Below are positions 34,310 to 42,565 of a DNA stretch of 42,565 bases, in pieces. Under the pieces are notes generated by a model. That model was not told the DNA's origin. It saw only the letters and a list, made by a program, of their open reading frames with translations, and did not search any database. Source of the DNA: Rhodoferax sp. (GTDB taxonomy: Bacteria; Pseudomonadota; Gammaproteobacteria; Burkholderiales; Burkholderiaceae_C); assembly GCF_010365055.1 (NCBI RefSeq), contig NZ_JAAFHA010000039.1, forward strand, positions 1-42,565, in the 5' to 3' direction. Numbering within the stretch: position 1 is the stretch's first letter; each line of letters starts with the position of its first letter. The position numbers were made by a program, and so were the translations under genes.

Positions 34310-35929
34310 TCACGCCAGCGTCAGGTCCTGACCGGTGAGCCGCTTGACCAAGCCTTGCGTCAACCGGTTGACGATGCCGTAGACCGAGAGCTGCGGGTTG
34401 GCCCCGATGCTGGTCGGGAAGATCGAGCCGTCATGAATCGACAGGTTGTTCAGCTGCCAATGCACGCCGTCGGGGCGCGTCACCCCCAGCGCCTCGGCGC
34501 CAGCCAGGCCGCACCCGCCCATCACATGGGCGCTCACCACCTTGGTCAGCAAAGGCTGCATGGCCAGCGCCGCCACCGCCTGCTGGCCCTCGGCCCAGCT
34601 ATTGCAGGGCCGGGCCATTTCATGCATCGGCAACACCTGGCGTGCGCCGGCGGCAAACTGGATCTCCATCATGGCCAGCAGGGCCCGGCGCGCCCCGGCC
34701 ATGACAAAGTCAGTCAGCGGGTAGTCCAGCTCGGGGGAGCCGTCACCGCGCAGCCTGACCTGGCCACCGGCCGCTTCCGCATGGAAACCGTCCCGTAAGA
34801 GCGCCAACAGCACATGGGTGTGCGGAAACTGCGCCAGCATCGCCGCCTGCTCCTGGCCATAACCGAACACGGTGGAGGCAAAGATGACCGGGTGCAGCGG
34901 CGGCGCCTCCAGCTTGAAGCCGATCGGGCCGTCAATCGGCTGGGTGCCCAGAAAATGGTCGGTGTAGATGGTTTGCGGCGCGCCCGCCCAAGCCTCAACC
35001 TTCTGGTTCATGATGGCCGCCGACATCACCACCGGGTGCAAAAAGGTGCGCCGCCCCAGGCGCGCGTGCGGGTCCGGCGCCTTGGAGCGCAGCAGCAAGG
35101 CGGCCGAGTTGATCGCGCCCCCGGCCAGCACAAAATGCTTGGCGACGATGGTGGTCGCAGGGGCGCCAGAGTCGTCTGGGGCACTGTTGGGCTTGACCGC
35201 GATGCAGCGCACCGACTGCACGCGCCCCTTGAGCAGCTCAAACTGTTCGGCCCGGGTTTCGACCAGCATCGTGGCACCCAGGTCCAGCGCCTTGGGTAGG
35301 GTGGTCACCAGCATCGACTGCTTGGCATTGGTCGGGCAGCCCAGGCCGCAGGAGCCCAGGTTCCAGCAGCCCTTGACGTTGCGCGCAATGGCCGCCGCCG
35401 GGATGCCCAGCCGGGCCGCGCCGCGGCGCAGCAAGTCGTTGTTTTCATTGGGCGCCACCAGCCAGGGGCCCATGCTCAGGCGCGTCTCGGCCTGCTGAAA
35501 ATACGGTGCCAGCGCATCGTTGGTGTAGTCGGGCAAGGCAAAATTTTGCTGCCAAAACTTGAGCGTATCCATCGGCGTTCTGAAGGAGCTGGTCCAGTTG
35601 ACGGTGGTAGAGCCGCCCACGCAGCGCCCCTGCAAAATCGTGACGCCCTTATCCAAGGTCTTGCGCCCCGCGCTTTCCTGGTACAGCGCGGGGTAGGCCT
35701 GGGCCTCTTTCTGGTTGAAGTCGCTGCTGCTCTTGAGCGGCCCCTCTTCAATGATCACCACCTTGAGACCGGCGCGCGCCAGCAATTCGGCGCTGATGCC
35801 GGCGCCGGCGCCCGAGCCAATGATGGCCACATCGCAGACTATTTTCTCGGGCCGCGCGCCATGCGGGCCGCCCAGCACTTTCCAGCCACGCTTCAATCCC
35901 TCGCGGATCGGATCCTGCAAACTGCTCAT
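34310..35929 (-). CDS. GMC-family flavoprotein dehydrogenase, large subunit (FAD-GDH alpha-like)
   Basis: A 539-aa GMC oxidoreductase. The FAD-binding motif is DVAIIGSGAGAGISAELL (from residue 33), then VVIIEEG, and GRCVGGSTTVNWTSSFRTP. The likely active-site pair is His468 and Asn511 (GANPQLSVYG). Cysteines 188, 194 and 198 form C-x5-C-x3-C, the spacing I recall for the 3Fe-4S cluster ligands of Burkholderia FAD-dependent glucose dehydrogenase. It has no signal peptide of its own, while the upstream partner gene (30 bp away) carries a Tat signal. Co-export of the pair is the known arrangement. The substrate is unknown; long-chain alcohol or steroid oxidases are alternatives. Confidence 0.85.
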   Translation of the reverse strand: MSSLQDPIREGLKRGWKVLGGPHGARPEKIVCDVAIIGSGAGAGISAELLARAGLKVVIIEEGPLKSSSDFNQKEAQAYPALYQESAGRKTLDKGVTILQGRCVGGSTTVNWTSSFRTPMDTLKFWQQNFALPDYTNDALAPYFQQAETRLSMGPWLVAPNENNDLLRRGAARLGIPAAAIARNVKGCWNLGSCGLGCPTNAKQSMLVTTLPKALDLGATMLVETRAEQFELLKGRVQSVRCIAVKPNSAPDDSGAPATTIVAKHFVLAGGAINSAALLLRSKAPDPHARLGRRTFLHPVVMSAAIMNQKVEAWAGAPQTIYTDHFLGTQPIDGPIGFKLEAPPLHPVIFASTVFGYGQEQAAMLAQFPHTHVLLALLRDGFHAEAAGGQVRLRGDGSPELDYPLTDFVMAGARRALLAMMEIQFAAGARQVLPMHEMARPCNSWAEGQQAVAALAMQPLLTKVVSAHVMGGCGLAGAEALGVTRPDGVHWQLNNLSIHDGSIFPTSIGANPQLSVYGIVNRLTQGLVKRLTGQDLTLA

Positions 35930-35959
35930 AGCGGGGAGACGCCTCGGTTAAGGGTTGGT

Positions 35960-36466
35960 TTAAATCTTCAGCGGGCCGGGGTAGCCCAGCGCGGGCCAGG
36001 TGCTGGCGTCTGAAAAGTAGGCCGCGCCCACAATCTCATGCAGCGCCTGGTAACTTTGCAGGCGCAAGCCCAGACGCGAGCTGCGCATCGACTGCAAGGC
36101 CTGCTGCACCTCGGCGACGCTGGCGCTGCGCCAATCGGGCGCCAGCCCAGCCAGCGTGCGCCGTCCAACGCCAGTACCCAGGATGCCGAGCAGTTGCGAC
36201 AACTCCGCCTGTGCATGGGGCGCCAGCGCTTGCACCAGCGCATCAATGCGCTGCAGCAAGCCCGCCAGCGCCGCTTGGTTTGCCGCGGGTTCCTTGGGCA
36301 GGGTGCCGTCCAAAATGGCACGCCCCACGCTGGTGAACACCTCTTGCGCGCCCGGGCTCAAACGCCCCTGCTGCAAGCCGGGCTGCAGCAAGGCGACCGT
36401 ACCACCGGCCAGAATGAGCAGCGTGGCCGATGCCGCCCCCAACTTCAACCAGGTTCTTCTTTGCAT
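35960..36466 (-). CDS. Tat-exported small subunit of GMC dehydrogenase (gluconate 2-dehydrogenase subunit 3-like)
   Basis: A 168-aa protein with a twin-arginine signal (MQRRTWLKLGAASATLLILAGG; Arg3-Arg4). The mature region is helical and ends SDASTWPALGYPGPLKI, similar to small subunits of gluconate/sugar GMC dehydrogenases. These act as chaperone and carry the flavoprotein through the Tat pore. The order small subunit then GMC subunit matches the gamma-alpha order of FAD-GDH operons; the beta (multi-haem cytochrome c) gene is absent downstream. The ATG at 36466 starts the Tat signal; an earlier start at 36496 would add 10 residues. Confidence 0.75.
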   Translation of the reverse strand: MQRRTWLKLGAASATLLILAGGTVALLQPGLQQGRLSPGAQEVFTSVGRAILDGTLPKEPAANQAALAGLLQRIDALVQALAPHAQAELSQLLGILGTGVGRRTLAGLAPDWRSASVAEVQQALQSMRSSRLGLRLQSYQALHEIVGAAYFSDASTWPALGYPGPLKI

Positions 36467-36534
36467 GCTTCGAATATGGCACGCAAAAGTGCGCAATTTT
36501 TAGAGCCTGGCACCTAGGTAGACTCAGGGTTTAT

Positions 36535-37272
36535 ATGGAAGCCACTCACATCATCCGCGACGCGGTCACGCGCGTCAGCGCACTTCGACAAAGTGCCATC
36601 GACAACCCCGAACTGGCGCAGGCCCTCAGCGCGGTCAAGCGATTACAGGCGCGCCGCTTTGCCGGGACTTATGCCGACCTGCTGCAGTCCGAACAATACC
36701 GGCCCGCGGCCACCTTCTTTCTGGAGGAACTCTACAGCGAGAAAGACTACAGCTTGCGCGATGAGCAGTTTGCGCGTATTGCCAGTGGCCTGGAACGGCT
36801 GTTCCCGCAGCAGGTGGTGCAAACCGCGGTGTCGATGGCGCACTTGCACCACCTGACCGAAGAGCTTGATCTGGCTATGGCGCAAAACTGGCTCAGCCAC
36901 GGCGCGCTGGGCGAGGCCGCGCGCTATGTGGCCGCCTGGCGCACGGTCGGTCGGCCTGCGGACCGGAGCCTGCAACTGGCCACGGTGCTGGCGGTGGGCC
37001 AGGAACTTGACCGCCTCACGCGCACCCCGGGCCTGCGCATGATGCTCAAAATGATGCGCGGCCCGGCCCGCATGATGGGCCTGAGTGCGCTGCAGCAATT
37101 TCTGGAATCAGGCTTTGACACCTTCGCCGCCATGGGGCGCAAAGGCGACGGCGCCCGCTATTTTCTCGACACCGTGCGCGAGCGCGAGGCCGGGCTGATC
37201 GGGCGCCTGTTTGAGCGCGATGCTGTCGCATGTGAGACCGAAATCAGCCAGATACTGGGGCAAGCCCTGTAA
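36535..37272 (+). CDS. FFLEELY-motif protein of unknown function
   Basis: A 245-aa, mainly helical, soluble protein with no signal peptide or membrane segment. Residues 61-67 are FFLEELY, the hallmark of a conserved but uncharacterised proteobacterial family. It continues with YSLRDEQFARI and later LHHLTEELDLAMA and GRKGDGARYFLDTVREREAGLI. The ATG at 36535 lies within the recognisable N-terminus; an open frame upstream is not convincing protein. It diverges from the Tat-subunit gene across 68 bp and precedes the acyl-CoA synthetase by 46 bp. The pairing hints at lipid metabolism, but no function can be assigned. Confidence 0.8.
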   Translation: MEATHIIRDAVTRVSALRQSAIDNPELAQALSAVKRLQARRFAGTYADLLQSEQYRPAATFFLEELYSEKDYSLRDEQFARIASGLERLFPQQVVQTAVSMAHLHHLTEELDLAMAQNWLSHGALGEAARYVAAWRTVGRPADRSLQLATVLAVGQELDRLTRTPGLRMMLKMMRGPARMMGLSALQQFLESGFDTFAAMGRKGDGARYFLDTVREREAGLIGRLFERDAVACETEISQILGQAL

Positions 37273-37318
37273 GGCGGACGGCCACTCTGGCTCAAAATGA
37301 GAGCCCAGGAGAAACCGC

Positions 37319-39004
37319 ATGGAAAATATTTGGCTCAAAAGCTATCCCCCGGGCGTCGCCCATGACGTCAACCCGCAGCAATACCAGTCATTGACGCAGC
37401 TGCTGGAAGAATCCTTCCATAAAAACGCCAGCAGCCGCTTTGCCGTCTGTATGGAAAGCTGGATGACTTATGGTCAGCTCGACCAATTATCGGGCGCGCT
37501 GGGCGCCTGGCTGCAGAGCAAAGGCCTGGCGCCTGATGCGCGGGTCGCGATCATGCTGCCCAATATCCCGCAGTTTCCAGTGACGATGGCGGGGGTTCTG
37601 CGCGCCGGCTACACCTGTGTCAACGTCAACCCGCTGTACACCGCGCGCGAGTTGCAGCACCAGTTGAACGACTCCGGCGCCACCGTGATCGTGGTGCTGG
37701 AGAATTTTGTTGCCACGCTGGCCGAAGTGATCGACCAGACCGCGGTTCAACATGTGGTGGTGGCCTCCATGGGCGACCTGCTGGGCTTTTGGTACGGCCA
37801 GTGGATCACCTTTGCCGTGCGCCATCTCGCCAAGATGGTGCCGCCCTACAAGCTGACGCTGTCCAATGGCCGCACCGCCACCTCGTTCAAACAGGCGATC
37901 GCGGCCGGGGCCGCGCTGCCCTTCAAGTCGGCGCCGAGCACGCTCGATTCCATCGCCTTTTTGCAGTACACCGGCGGCACCACGGGGCTGAGCAAAGGCG
38001 CCGTGCTGACGCACCGCAACATCGTGGCGGCGGTGTTGCAGGCTGAGGCCTGGTTCACCCCGGCGCTCTCGCGTATCGGCGACATCAGCCAGCTCAACAG
38101 TATTGCGGCGCTGCCGCTGTACCACATCTTTGCGCTCACGCTCTCCTTGCTGGCCATTCGCTGGGGCGCGCAGCTGACGCTGATTCCGAACCCGCGCGAC
38201 TTTGGCGGCTTCATCGAGACGCTGAAGAAACGACCCTTTCACATGTTGCCGGGTGTCAATACCTTGTTCAACGCCCTGCTGGCGCACCCGCAATTCAAAA
38301 GTGTGGACTTCTCCGGTCTTTGTGCGACGCAAGCGGGCGGCATGGCGGCGTCTGAGGGCACCGCCCAGCGCTGGCTTGAGACCACCGGCTGCCCGATGGT
38401 CGAAGGCTGGGGCATGAGCGAGACCTGCGCCATTGGCACCAACAACCCGGTGCTGGCCAAGGAGTTTTCGGGCACGATTGGCCTGCCGCTGCCCGGCATT
38501 GACATTGCCATCAAGGACGACGAAGGCAACACGCTGACGCAAGGGTCATCCGGTGAAATCTGCATCCGCGGCCCCAATGTCATGACCGGCTACTACCACC
38601 AGCCCGAGGAAAACCGGCACGCCTTCACGGCCGACGGTTTCCTGCGCACCGGCGACGTCGGCATCATGGACGAGCGCGGCTACACCAAGATCGTGGACCG
38701 CAAGAAAGACATGATCCTGGTCAGCGGCTTCAACGTGTTCCCGAGTGAGCTGGAAAATGTGATCTCGCTGTGCGATGGCGTGCTTGAGTGCGCCGTCATC
38801 GGCGTGCCCGATGAGAAACAGGGCGAGGCGATCAAGGTCTTTGTCGTCAAGAACAAGCCGACGCTGGCCGAAGACGACGTGGCGCGCTATTGCCAGCAAA
38901 ATTTGACCGGCTACAAGCAGCCCAAATACATCGAATTCCGCGACGAATTGCCGAAATCAAATGTGGGCAAAATACTGCGGCGCGAGTTGCGCGCCGGCAA
39001 ATAA
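37319..39004 (+). CDS. fadD: Long-chain fatty-acid--CoA ligase
   Basis: A 561-aa adenylate-forming enzyme. The ATP-binding P-loop is YTGGTTGLSKGAVLTHRN (from Tyr217). The later motif is GWGMSETCAIGTNNP, and the fatty acyl-CoA signature is DGFLRTGDVGIMDERGYTKI. Hinge and C-terminal catalytic lysine region (VDRKKDMILVSGFNV and LPKSNVGKILRREL) are present. It activates fatty acids to acyl-CoA for beta-oxidation or lipid synthesis. GGAG sits about 8 nt before the ATG at 37319. Length and order of motifs match FadD. Confidence 0.93.
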   Translation: MENIWLKSYPPGVAHDVNPQQYQSLTQLLEESFHKNASSRFAVCMESWMTYGQLDQLSGALGAWLQSKGLAPDARVAIMLPNIPQFPVTMAGVLRAGYTCVNVNPLYTARELQHQLNDSGATVIVVLENFVATLAEVIDQTAVQHVVVASMGDLLGFWYGQWITFAVRHLAKMVPPYKLTLSNGRTATSFKQAIAAGAALPFKSAPSTLDSIAFLQYTGGTTGLSKGAVLTHRNIVAAVLQAEAWFTPALSRIGDISQLNSIAALPLYHIFALTLSLLAIRWGAQLTLIPNPRDFGGFIETLKKRPFHMLPGVNTLFNALLAHPQFKSVDFSGLCATQAGGMAASEGTAQRWLETTGCPMVEGWGMSETCAIGTNNPVLAKEFSGTIGLPLPGIDIAIKDDEGNTLTQGSSGEICIRGPNVMTGYYHQPEENRHAFTADGFLRTGDVGIMDERGYTKIVDRKKDMILVSGFNVFPSELENVISLCDGVLECAVIGVPDEKQGEAIKVFVVKNKPTLAEDDVARYCQQNLTGYKQPKYIEFRDELPKSNVGKILRRELRAGK

Positions 39005-39032
39005 ACGACTCAGCAGCGGCCTTTGCGCTCGC

Positions 39033-40268
39033 TCACTTCACCAGTTGATTGAGCTGGATGATCGGCATCAGCACCGCCAGCACGATCAGCATCACCACCA
39101 CGCCCATGACCACAATCAAGAGCGGCTCCAGAATGGTGGCCAGCTGCATGGCGCGGCGTTGCACCTCGGTGCTGAGCTGCTTGGCGGCGCGCTGGAGCAT
39201 GGCGGGCAACTGGCCGGTTTGCTCGCCCAGGCGGGCGAACATGGCAAGCAGCCCCGGAAAGCGCTTTTTTTGCGCCAGTGCCGCGGCCAGCGGCGCGCCT
39301 TCGCGCACCAGCACCAAGGCATCGAGCGCGTCGGTGCGCATGGCGCGGTTGGACAGGGTTTCCGCTGCGGCCTGCAAGGCTTTGAGAATCGGCACGCCAG
39401 CGGCGGCCAGCATCGCCAGCGTGCTGGCAAAACGCGCGGTGTTGTAGCTGCGGGACAGCTTGCCCAAAATCGGCAGGTTCAGCCAGGCGGCGTCAAACTT
39501 TTCATGAAATGCGGCGTTAGCCAGCGCCAGACGGGCGCCAAAAGCTCCAAAAATAATAGCAACCAGCATCAGCCAACCGTAACTGCGCACAAAGGCGCTG
39601 GTGCCAATCATGATCACCGTCAACAGCGGCAGCGCGCGCTTGCTGCCGGCAAACACATGCGCCACTTGCGGCACCACATAGGTCACCAAGAACAGCACAA
39701 TCACAATCGCCACCAGCGACACGATGGCCGGGTACAGCGCGGCGCCGATCAGTTTTGACTTGAGCGCCTGCTGCTCCTCCAGGTCGTCCGCCAAGCGCTC
39801 GAGCACCAGGCCGAGGTTGCCGCTTTGCTCGCCGGCGCCGATCACGGCAACAAAAATGGGGGTGAACTCACGCGGATGCTGCGCCAAGGCCTTGGCAAAG
39901 GTCGATCCGCCGTTCACTTCAGCGCGCAACAGCGCCACCAGATGGTGCTCATTGTCACGCTCGGCCTCGTCCGACAGCGAGGTCAGCGCGCGCTCCAGCG
40001 GCAAACCCGAGGACACCAGACCGGCCAGCTGGCGCGTCCAGATCGCCAGTCCGGTCGCGCCAAACACCCGCCGCCTCAAACTGCGGCCGGAGCCGGTGCC
40101 AGCGGCGCCGGCCTGACCGGTCGCCTGTGCCCCGACGCTCTCCACCTTGAGCGGCACCAAGGCCTGCGTGCGCAACAGGCTGCGCGCGCTCTTGGCTGAG
40201 TCTGCCTCAATCACGCCCTTGCGGGCTTCGCCGTCGGCGGTTAACGCTTCAAAGGAGTAGACAGGCAT
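39033..40268 (-). CDS. gspF: Type II secretion system inner membrane protein GspF
   Basis: A 411-aa platform protein. It has the N-terminal FEALTADGEARKGVIEADSAKSARSLL and two T2SSF repeats, each with LPLERALTSLSDEA- or GVPILKALQAAAETLSN-type motifs. Hydrophobic segments lie near 175-205, 225-245 and at the C-terminus (IVVMGVVVMLIVLAVLMPI). It anchors the GspE ATPase and assembles the pseudopilus. An AT-rich patch at about 39540-39565 encodes part of a membrane segment. It follows gspE by 14 bp and converges with fadD across 28 bp. Confidence 0.95.
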   Translation of the reverse strand: MPVYSFEALTADGEARKGVIEADSAKSARSLLRTQALVPLKVESVGAQATGQAGAAGTGSGRSLRRRVFGATGLAIWTRQLAGLVSSGLPLERALTSLSDEAERDNEHHLVALLRAEVNGGSTFAKALAQHPREFTPIFVAVIGAGEQSGNLGLVLERLADDLEEQQALKSKLIGAALYPAIVSLVAIVIVLFLVTYVVPQVAHVFAGSKRALPLLTVIMIGTSAFVRSYGWLMLVAIIFGAFGARLALANAAFHEKFDAAWLNLPILGKLSRSYNTARFASTLAMLAAAGVPILKALQAAAETLSNRAMRTDALDALVLVREGAPLAAALAQKKRFPGLLAMFARLGEQTGQLPAMLQRAAKQLSTEVQRRAMQLATILEPLLIVVMGVVVMLIVLAVLMPIIQLNQLVK

Positions 40269-40282
40269 GGCAATGCGGCAAG

Positions 40283-41671
40283 CTAGTCACGCGTCACGCG
40301 CAGCAACTCTTCGCGCGAGGTCACTCCCAGCGCGACCAGCCGTTCGCCGTCATCGCGCATCAGCGTCATGCCGGCGGCCAGGGCGGCGGCGCGGATGTCG
40401 GCCTCAGAGGCGCGGCTGTGAATCTGGGCCCGAATGGCGTCGTCGGTGACCAACAGCTCGAACACGCCCGAGCGCCCGGCGTAACCGGTTTGGCCACAGG
40501 CGGTGCAGCCCGTGCCCTGGCAACTCAGGCACAGCTTGCGCAGCAGGCGCTGCGCCAACACACCCAGCAGCGACGAACTCAGCAGGAAGGGCTCGACCCC
40601 CATGTCGGTCAAGCGGGTGACGGCGCTGGTCGCATCATTGGTGTGCAGCGTGGCGAGCACCAGGTGACCGGTCAGCGAGGCTTGAATCGCAATCTGCGCG
40701 GTCTCGAAATCGCGGATTTCACCGATCATGATGATGTCCGGGTCCTGCCGCAGAATGGCACGCAAGGCCTTGGCAAAGGTCAAGTCGATCTTGGGGTTGA
40801 CCTGGGTCTGGCCGACGCCGGCCAACTCGTACTCAATCGGGTCTTCCACCGTCATGATGTTGCTGTGGCTGGCGTCCAAGCGGCTCAAGGCGGCGTACAG
40901 GGTGGTGGTCTTGCCCGAGCCGGTGGGGCCGGTGACCAGCACAATGCCGTGCGGCTGCGTCACCAGATGTTCAAAGCGCTTGAGCACCTCGCCCTGCATG
41001 CCCAGGGCTTCCAGACTGAGTCGCCCTTCCGACTTGTCGAGCAGACGCAGCACGGCGCGCTCGCCGTGCGCACTGGGCAAGGTGCTGACGCGCACATCGA
41101 CGGCGCGGGTGCCGATACGCAGCGAAATACGCCCGTCCTGCGGCAGGCGGCGCTCGGCAATATCGAGCTCGGCCATGATCTTCAGGCGCGAAATCAGCGC
41201 CGCGTGCAATGCACGATTGGGCTGCACCACCTCGCGCAGCGTGCCATCGACCCGAAAGCGCACGCTCGAATGACGCTCGTAGGGCTCGATATGAATGTCA
41301 CTGGCGCCGTCGCGTGCCGCTTGCGTCAAGAGCGCGTTGAGCATGCGGATGATAGGCGCATCGTCTGCGGTTTCCAGCAAGTCTTCGATCGCGGGCAGGT
41401 CCTGCATCATTCTGGAGAGATCGGCGTCGCTCTCGACCTCGCTGACCACCGCCGCGGCACTCGATTCGCCCTGGGCGTAAGCCGCGCTGATGCGCTGGAT
41501 CAGCGCCTGGGCCCCGAGCGACTGCAGATGCCGCACCGGGTACTTGCGCATGACTTCGCTCACCGCGCTGGCCCCCGAGTCGGGGTGCACACACAGTGTC
41601 AGATCGCCCGCCTCATCCTCCAGCAGCAGCTGGTGAGTCCGGGCAAAGGCATAGGGCAGCGGGTAGCGCAT
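40283..41671 (-). CDS. gspE: Type II secretion system ATPase GspE
   Basis: A 462-aa secretion ATPase. An N-terminal GspE_N region leads to the core with SDIHIEPYERHSSVRFRVDG, Walker A in VLVTGPTGSGKTTTLYAAL, the Asp box TVEDPIEYEL, Walker B in ILRQDPDIIMIGEIRD and the His box LVLATLHTNDA. The C-terminal zinc motif is compact: CLSC-x4-CTAC. It powers pseudopilus assembly on the cytoplasmic face. I take ATG 41671; an in-frame TTG at 41692 is possible. It follows gspD by 23 bp. Confidence 0.94.
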   Translation of the reverse strand: MRYPLPYAFARTHQLLLEDEAGDLTLCVHPDSGASAVSEVMRKYPVRHLQSLGAQALIQRISAAYAQGESSAAAVVSEVESDADLSRMMQDLPAIEDLLETADDAPIIRMLNALLTQAARDGASDIHIEPYERHSSVRFRVDGTLREVVQPNRALHAALISRLKIMAELDIAERRLPQDGRISLRIGTRAVDVRVSTLPSAHGERAVLRLLDKSEGRLSLEALGMQGEVLKRFEHLVTQPHGIVLVTGPTGSGKTTTLYAALSRLDASHSNIMTVEDPIEYELAGVGQTQVNPKIDLTFAKALRAILRQDPDIIMIGEIRDFETAQIAIQASLTGHLVLATLHTNDATSAVTRLTDMGVEPFLLSSSLLGVLAQRLLRKLCLSCQGTGCTACGQTGYAGRSGVFELLVTDDAIRAQIHSRASEADIRAAALAAGMTLMRDDGERLVALGVTSREELLRVTRD

Positions 41672-41694
41672 GGCGTTCAGCGTCCGACGCAAAG

Positions 41695-42565
41695 TTAGGG
41701 TTGAACGGCGGGCGTTGGGCCAAGCGGCTGGACCCGCTGGATGGCCGGCTGGGTACCCGGCAGCGCGGGCAGTTGCGGCGCCTCGTTGATGGGAACCAAC
41801 TGGCTGGGCACCGGTTGCGCAGCGCTCAAGCCCGAGCGCATCAAGTCGTAACGATCCATCGACAACTGGTCGCTGGCTTGTGCGTCGCGCACCACGACCG
41901 GGCGCAGGAACACCATCAGGTTGGTCTTGTTGCGGGTGCGCGCCTCGCTTTTGAACAGATTGCCGAACAAGGGCACATCACCCACGCCGGGCACCTTGTC
42001 CTGGTTGCCCGAATACTTGTCCTGCAGCAGACCGCCCAGCACCACAATGCTGCCATCATCGACCAGCACGGTGGACTCGATCGTGCGCTTGGAGGTCGTC
42101 GGTCCGTTGGCCGCCGTCTCCGTGCCGGCCTTGACCGCCGAAGTCTCCTGATAAATCACCAGCTTGACGGTGCCGTTCTCGTTGATTTGCGGCCTGACCT
42201 TGAGCGTCAGCCCGACGTCCTTGCGCTCCACCGTGGTGAACGGGTTGACCGAGTTGCCACTGGTGTTGTTGTTGGTGTAAGAGCCAGTCACAAACGGCAC
42301 GTTTTCACCGATCACGATCTTGGCCTCCTCGTTGTCCAGTGTCAGCAAATTGGGCGTGGACAGCACATTGCCGCTGCCGCTGGTCTCCAGAAAATTCGCC
42401 AGGAAGCCGAGCACGTAGACCCCGTTGCTCCGCTGAACAGCGCCAAAATTAAAACCAGCGCCCGGCGCCACGGTGCCCGCACCGGTGGCCAGGTTGATGA
42501 TGTTCTTGCCGGCGGCGCCAAAGTTGGTCCCCAACAGGCCAATGACGCCGTCGCCGGCCTTGCCC
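41695..42565 (-). CDS. gspD: Type II secretion secretin GspD, C-terminal part
   Basis: The last ~290 residues of the outer-membrane secretin; the gene runs off the window edge with the frame open. The secretin domain is clear: FLETSGSGNVLSTPNLLTLDNEEAKIVIGENVPFVTG, KDVGLTLKVRPQINENG and VPGVGDVPLFGNLFKSEARTRNKTNLMVFLRPVVV. After the S-domain region (DRYDLMRSG) comes a Pro/Gln-rich tail of about 45 residues (VPSQLVPINEAPQLPALPG) that looks disordered. GspD forms the exit channel fed by the GspE/GspF machinery encoded after it. Confidence 0.95.
   Translation of the reverse strand, partial: GKAGDGVIGLLGTNFGAAGKNIINLATGAGTVAPGAGFNFGAVQRSNGVYVLGFLANFLETSGSGNVLSTPNLLTLDNEEAKIVIGENVPFVTGSYTNNNTSGNSVNPFTTVERKDVGLTLKVRPQINENGTVKLVIYQETSAVKAGTETAANGPTTSKRTIESTVLVDDGSIVVLGGLLQDKYSGNQDKVPGVGDVPLFGNLFKSEARTRNKTNLMVFLRPVVVRDAQASDQLSMDRYDLMRSGLSAAQPVPSQLVPINEAPQLPALPGTQPAIQRVQPLGPTPAVQP

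Noticed and set aside
40418..41698. 426-codon open frame antisense to gspE
   Set aside because: It is a shadow of the gspE reading frame with low-complexity composition.

Overview
The window looks like a chromosomal segment of a motile, GC-rich betaproteobacterium, most likely Burkholderiales/Comamonadaceae (Rhodoferax/Polaromonas-like). The grounds are codon usage and GC content, the divergent fliE | fliFGHIJK-fliLMNOPQR layout, the cheY-A-W-R-D-B gene order, and the pstSCAB-phoU-phoB-phoR cluster. Family calls were made by reading motifs, without database searches. No tRNA, rRNA, insertion sequence, phage or CRISPR array was seen.

Layout. (1) 1-1587: the 5' end of a probable gabT-type aminotransferase gene, divergent from a MocR/GabR-type regulator. 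(2) 1689-4780: alaS, followed by a copy of a small dispersed repeat and the 5' remnant of a secreted transglutaminase-like gene. (3) 4699-11565: a Pho box and the phosphate-starvation cluster pstS, pstC, pstA, pstB, phoU, phoB, phoR, all on +. (4) 11486-14384: srkA/yihE kinase (-), whose 3' end overlaps phoR by 80 bp, then a GMC oxidoreductase (+). (5) 14385-20801: a chemotaxis operon on -, reading a 147-aa CheZ-like protein, cheY, cheA, cheW, cheR, cheD, cheB. (6) 21010-22768: a REC-HisKA_3 sensor kinase and a LuxR/NarL-type regulator (+), lying between the chemotaxis and flagellar blocks. (7) 22819-33654: fliF-G-H-I-J-K-L-M-N-O-P-Q-R on -, with fliE divergent at 33830-34147. (8) 34310-36466: a Tat-signal small subunit and a GMC flavoprotein (-) resembling the gamma and alpha subunits of bacterial FAD-dependent glucose/sugar dehydrogenases, without an adjacent cytochrome c gene. 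(9) 36535-39004: a FFLEELY-motif protein and a long-chain acyl-CoA synthetase (+). (10) 39033-42565: type II secretion genes gspF, gspE and the 3' part of gspD (-).

How the genes work together. The Pst transporter imports phosphate and, through PhoU, restrains PhoR/PhoB, which in turn would act on the Pho box before pstS. The che operon signals through CheA/CheW to CheY, which docks on FliM of the switch complex built by the fli operon. CheR, CheB and CheD handle receptor adaptation, and the CheZ-like protein may dephosphorylate CheY. The kinase/regulator pair between these blocks may tie motility to another cue.

The points most worth a second look are the miniature CheZ-like protein and the C-terminal peptide it shares with CheD; the GMC/Tat pair with a C-x5-C-x3-C cluster but no local cytochrome; a small dispersed repeat that seems to have inserted in frame in srkA; a twice-used motif in the CheA linker; and the 21-bp direct repeat between pstB and phoU.
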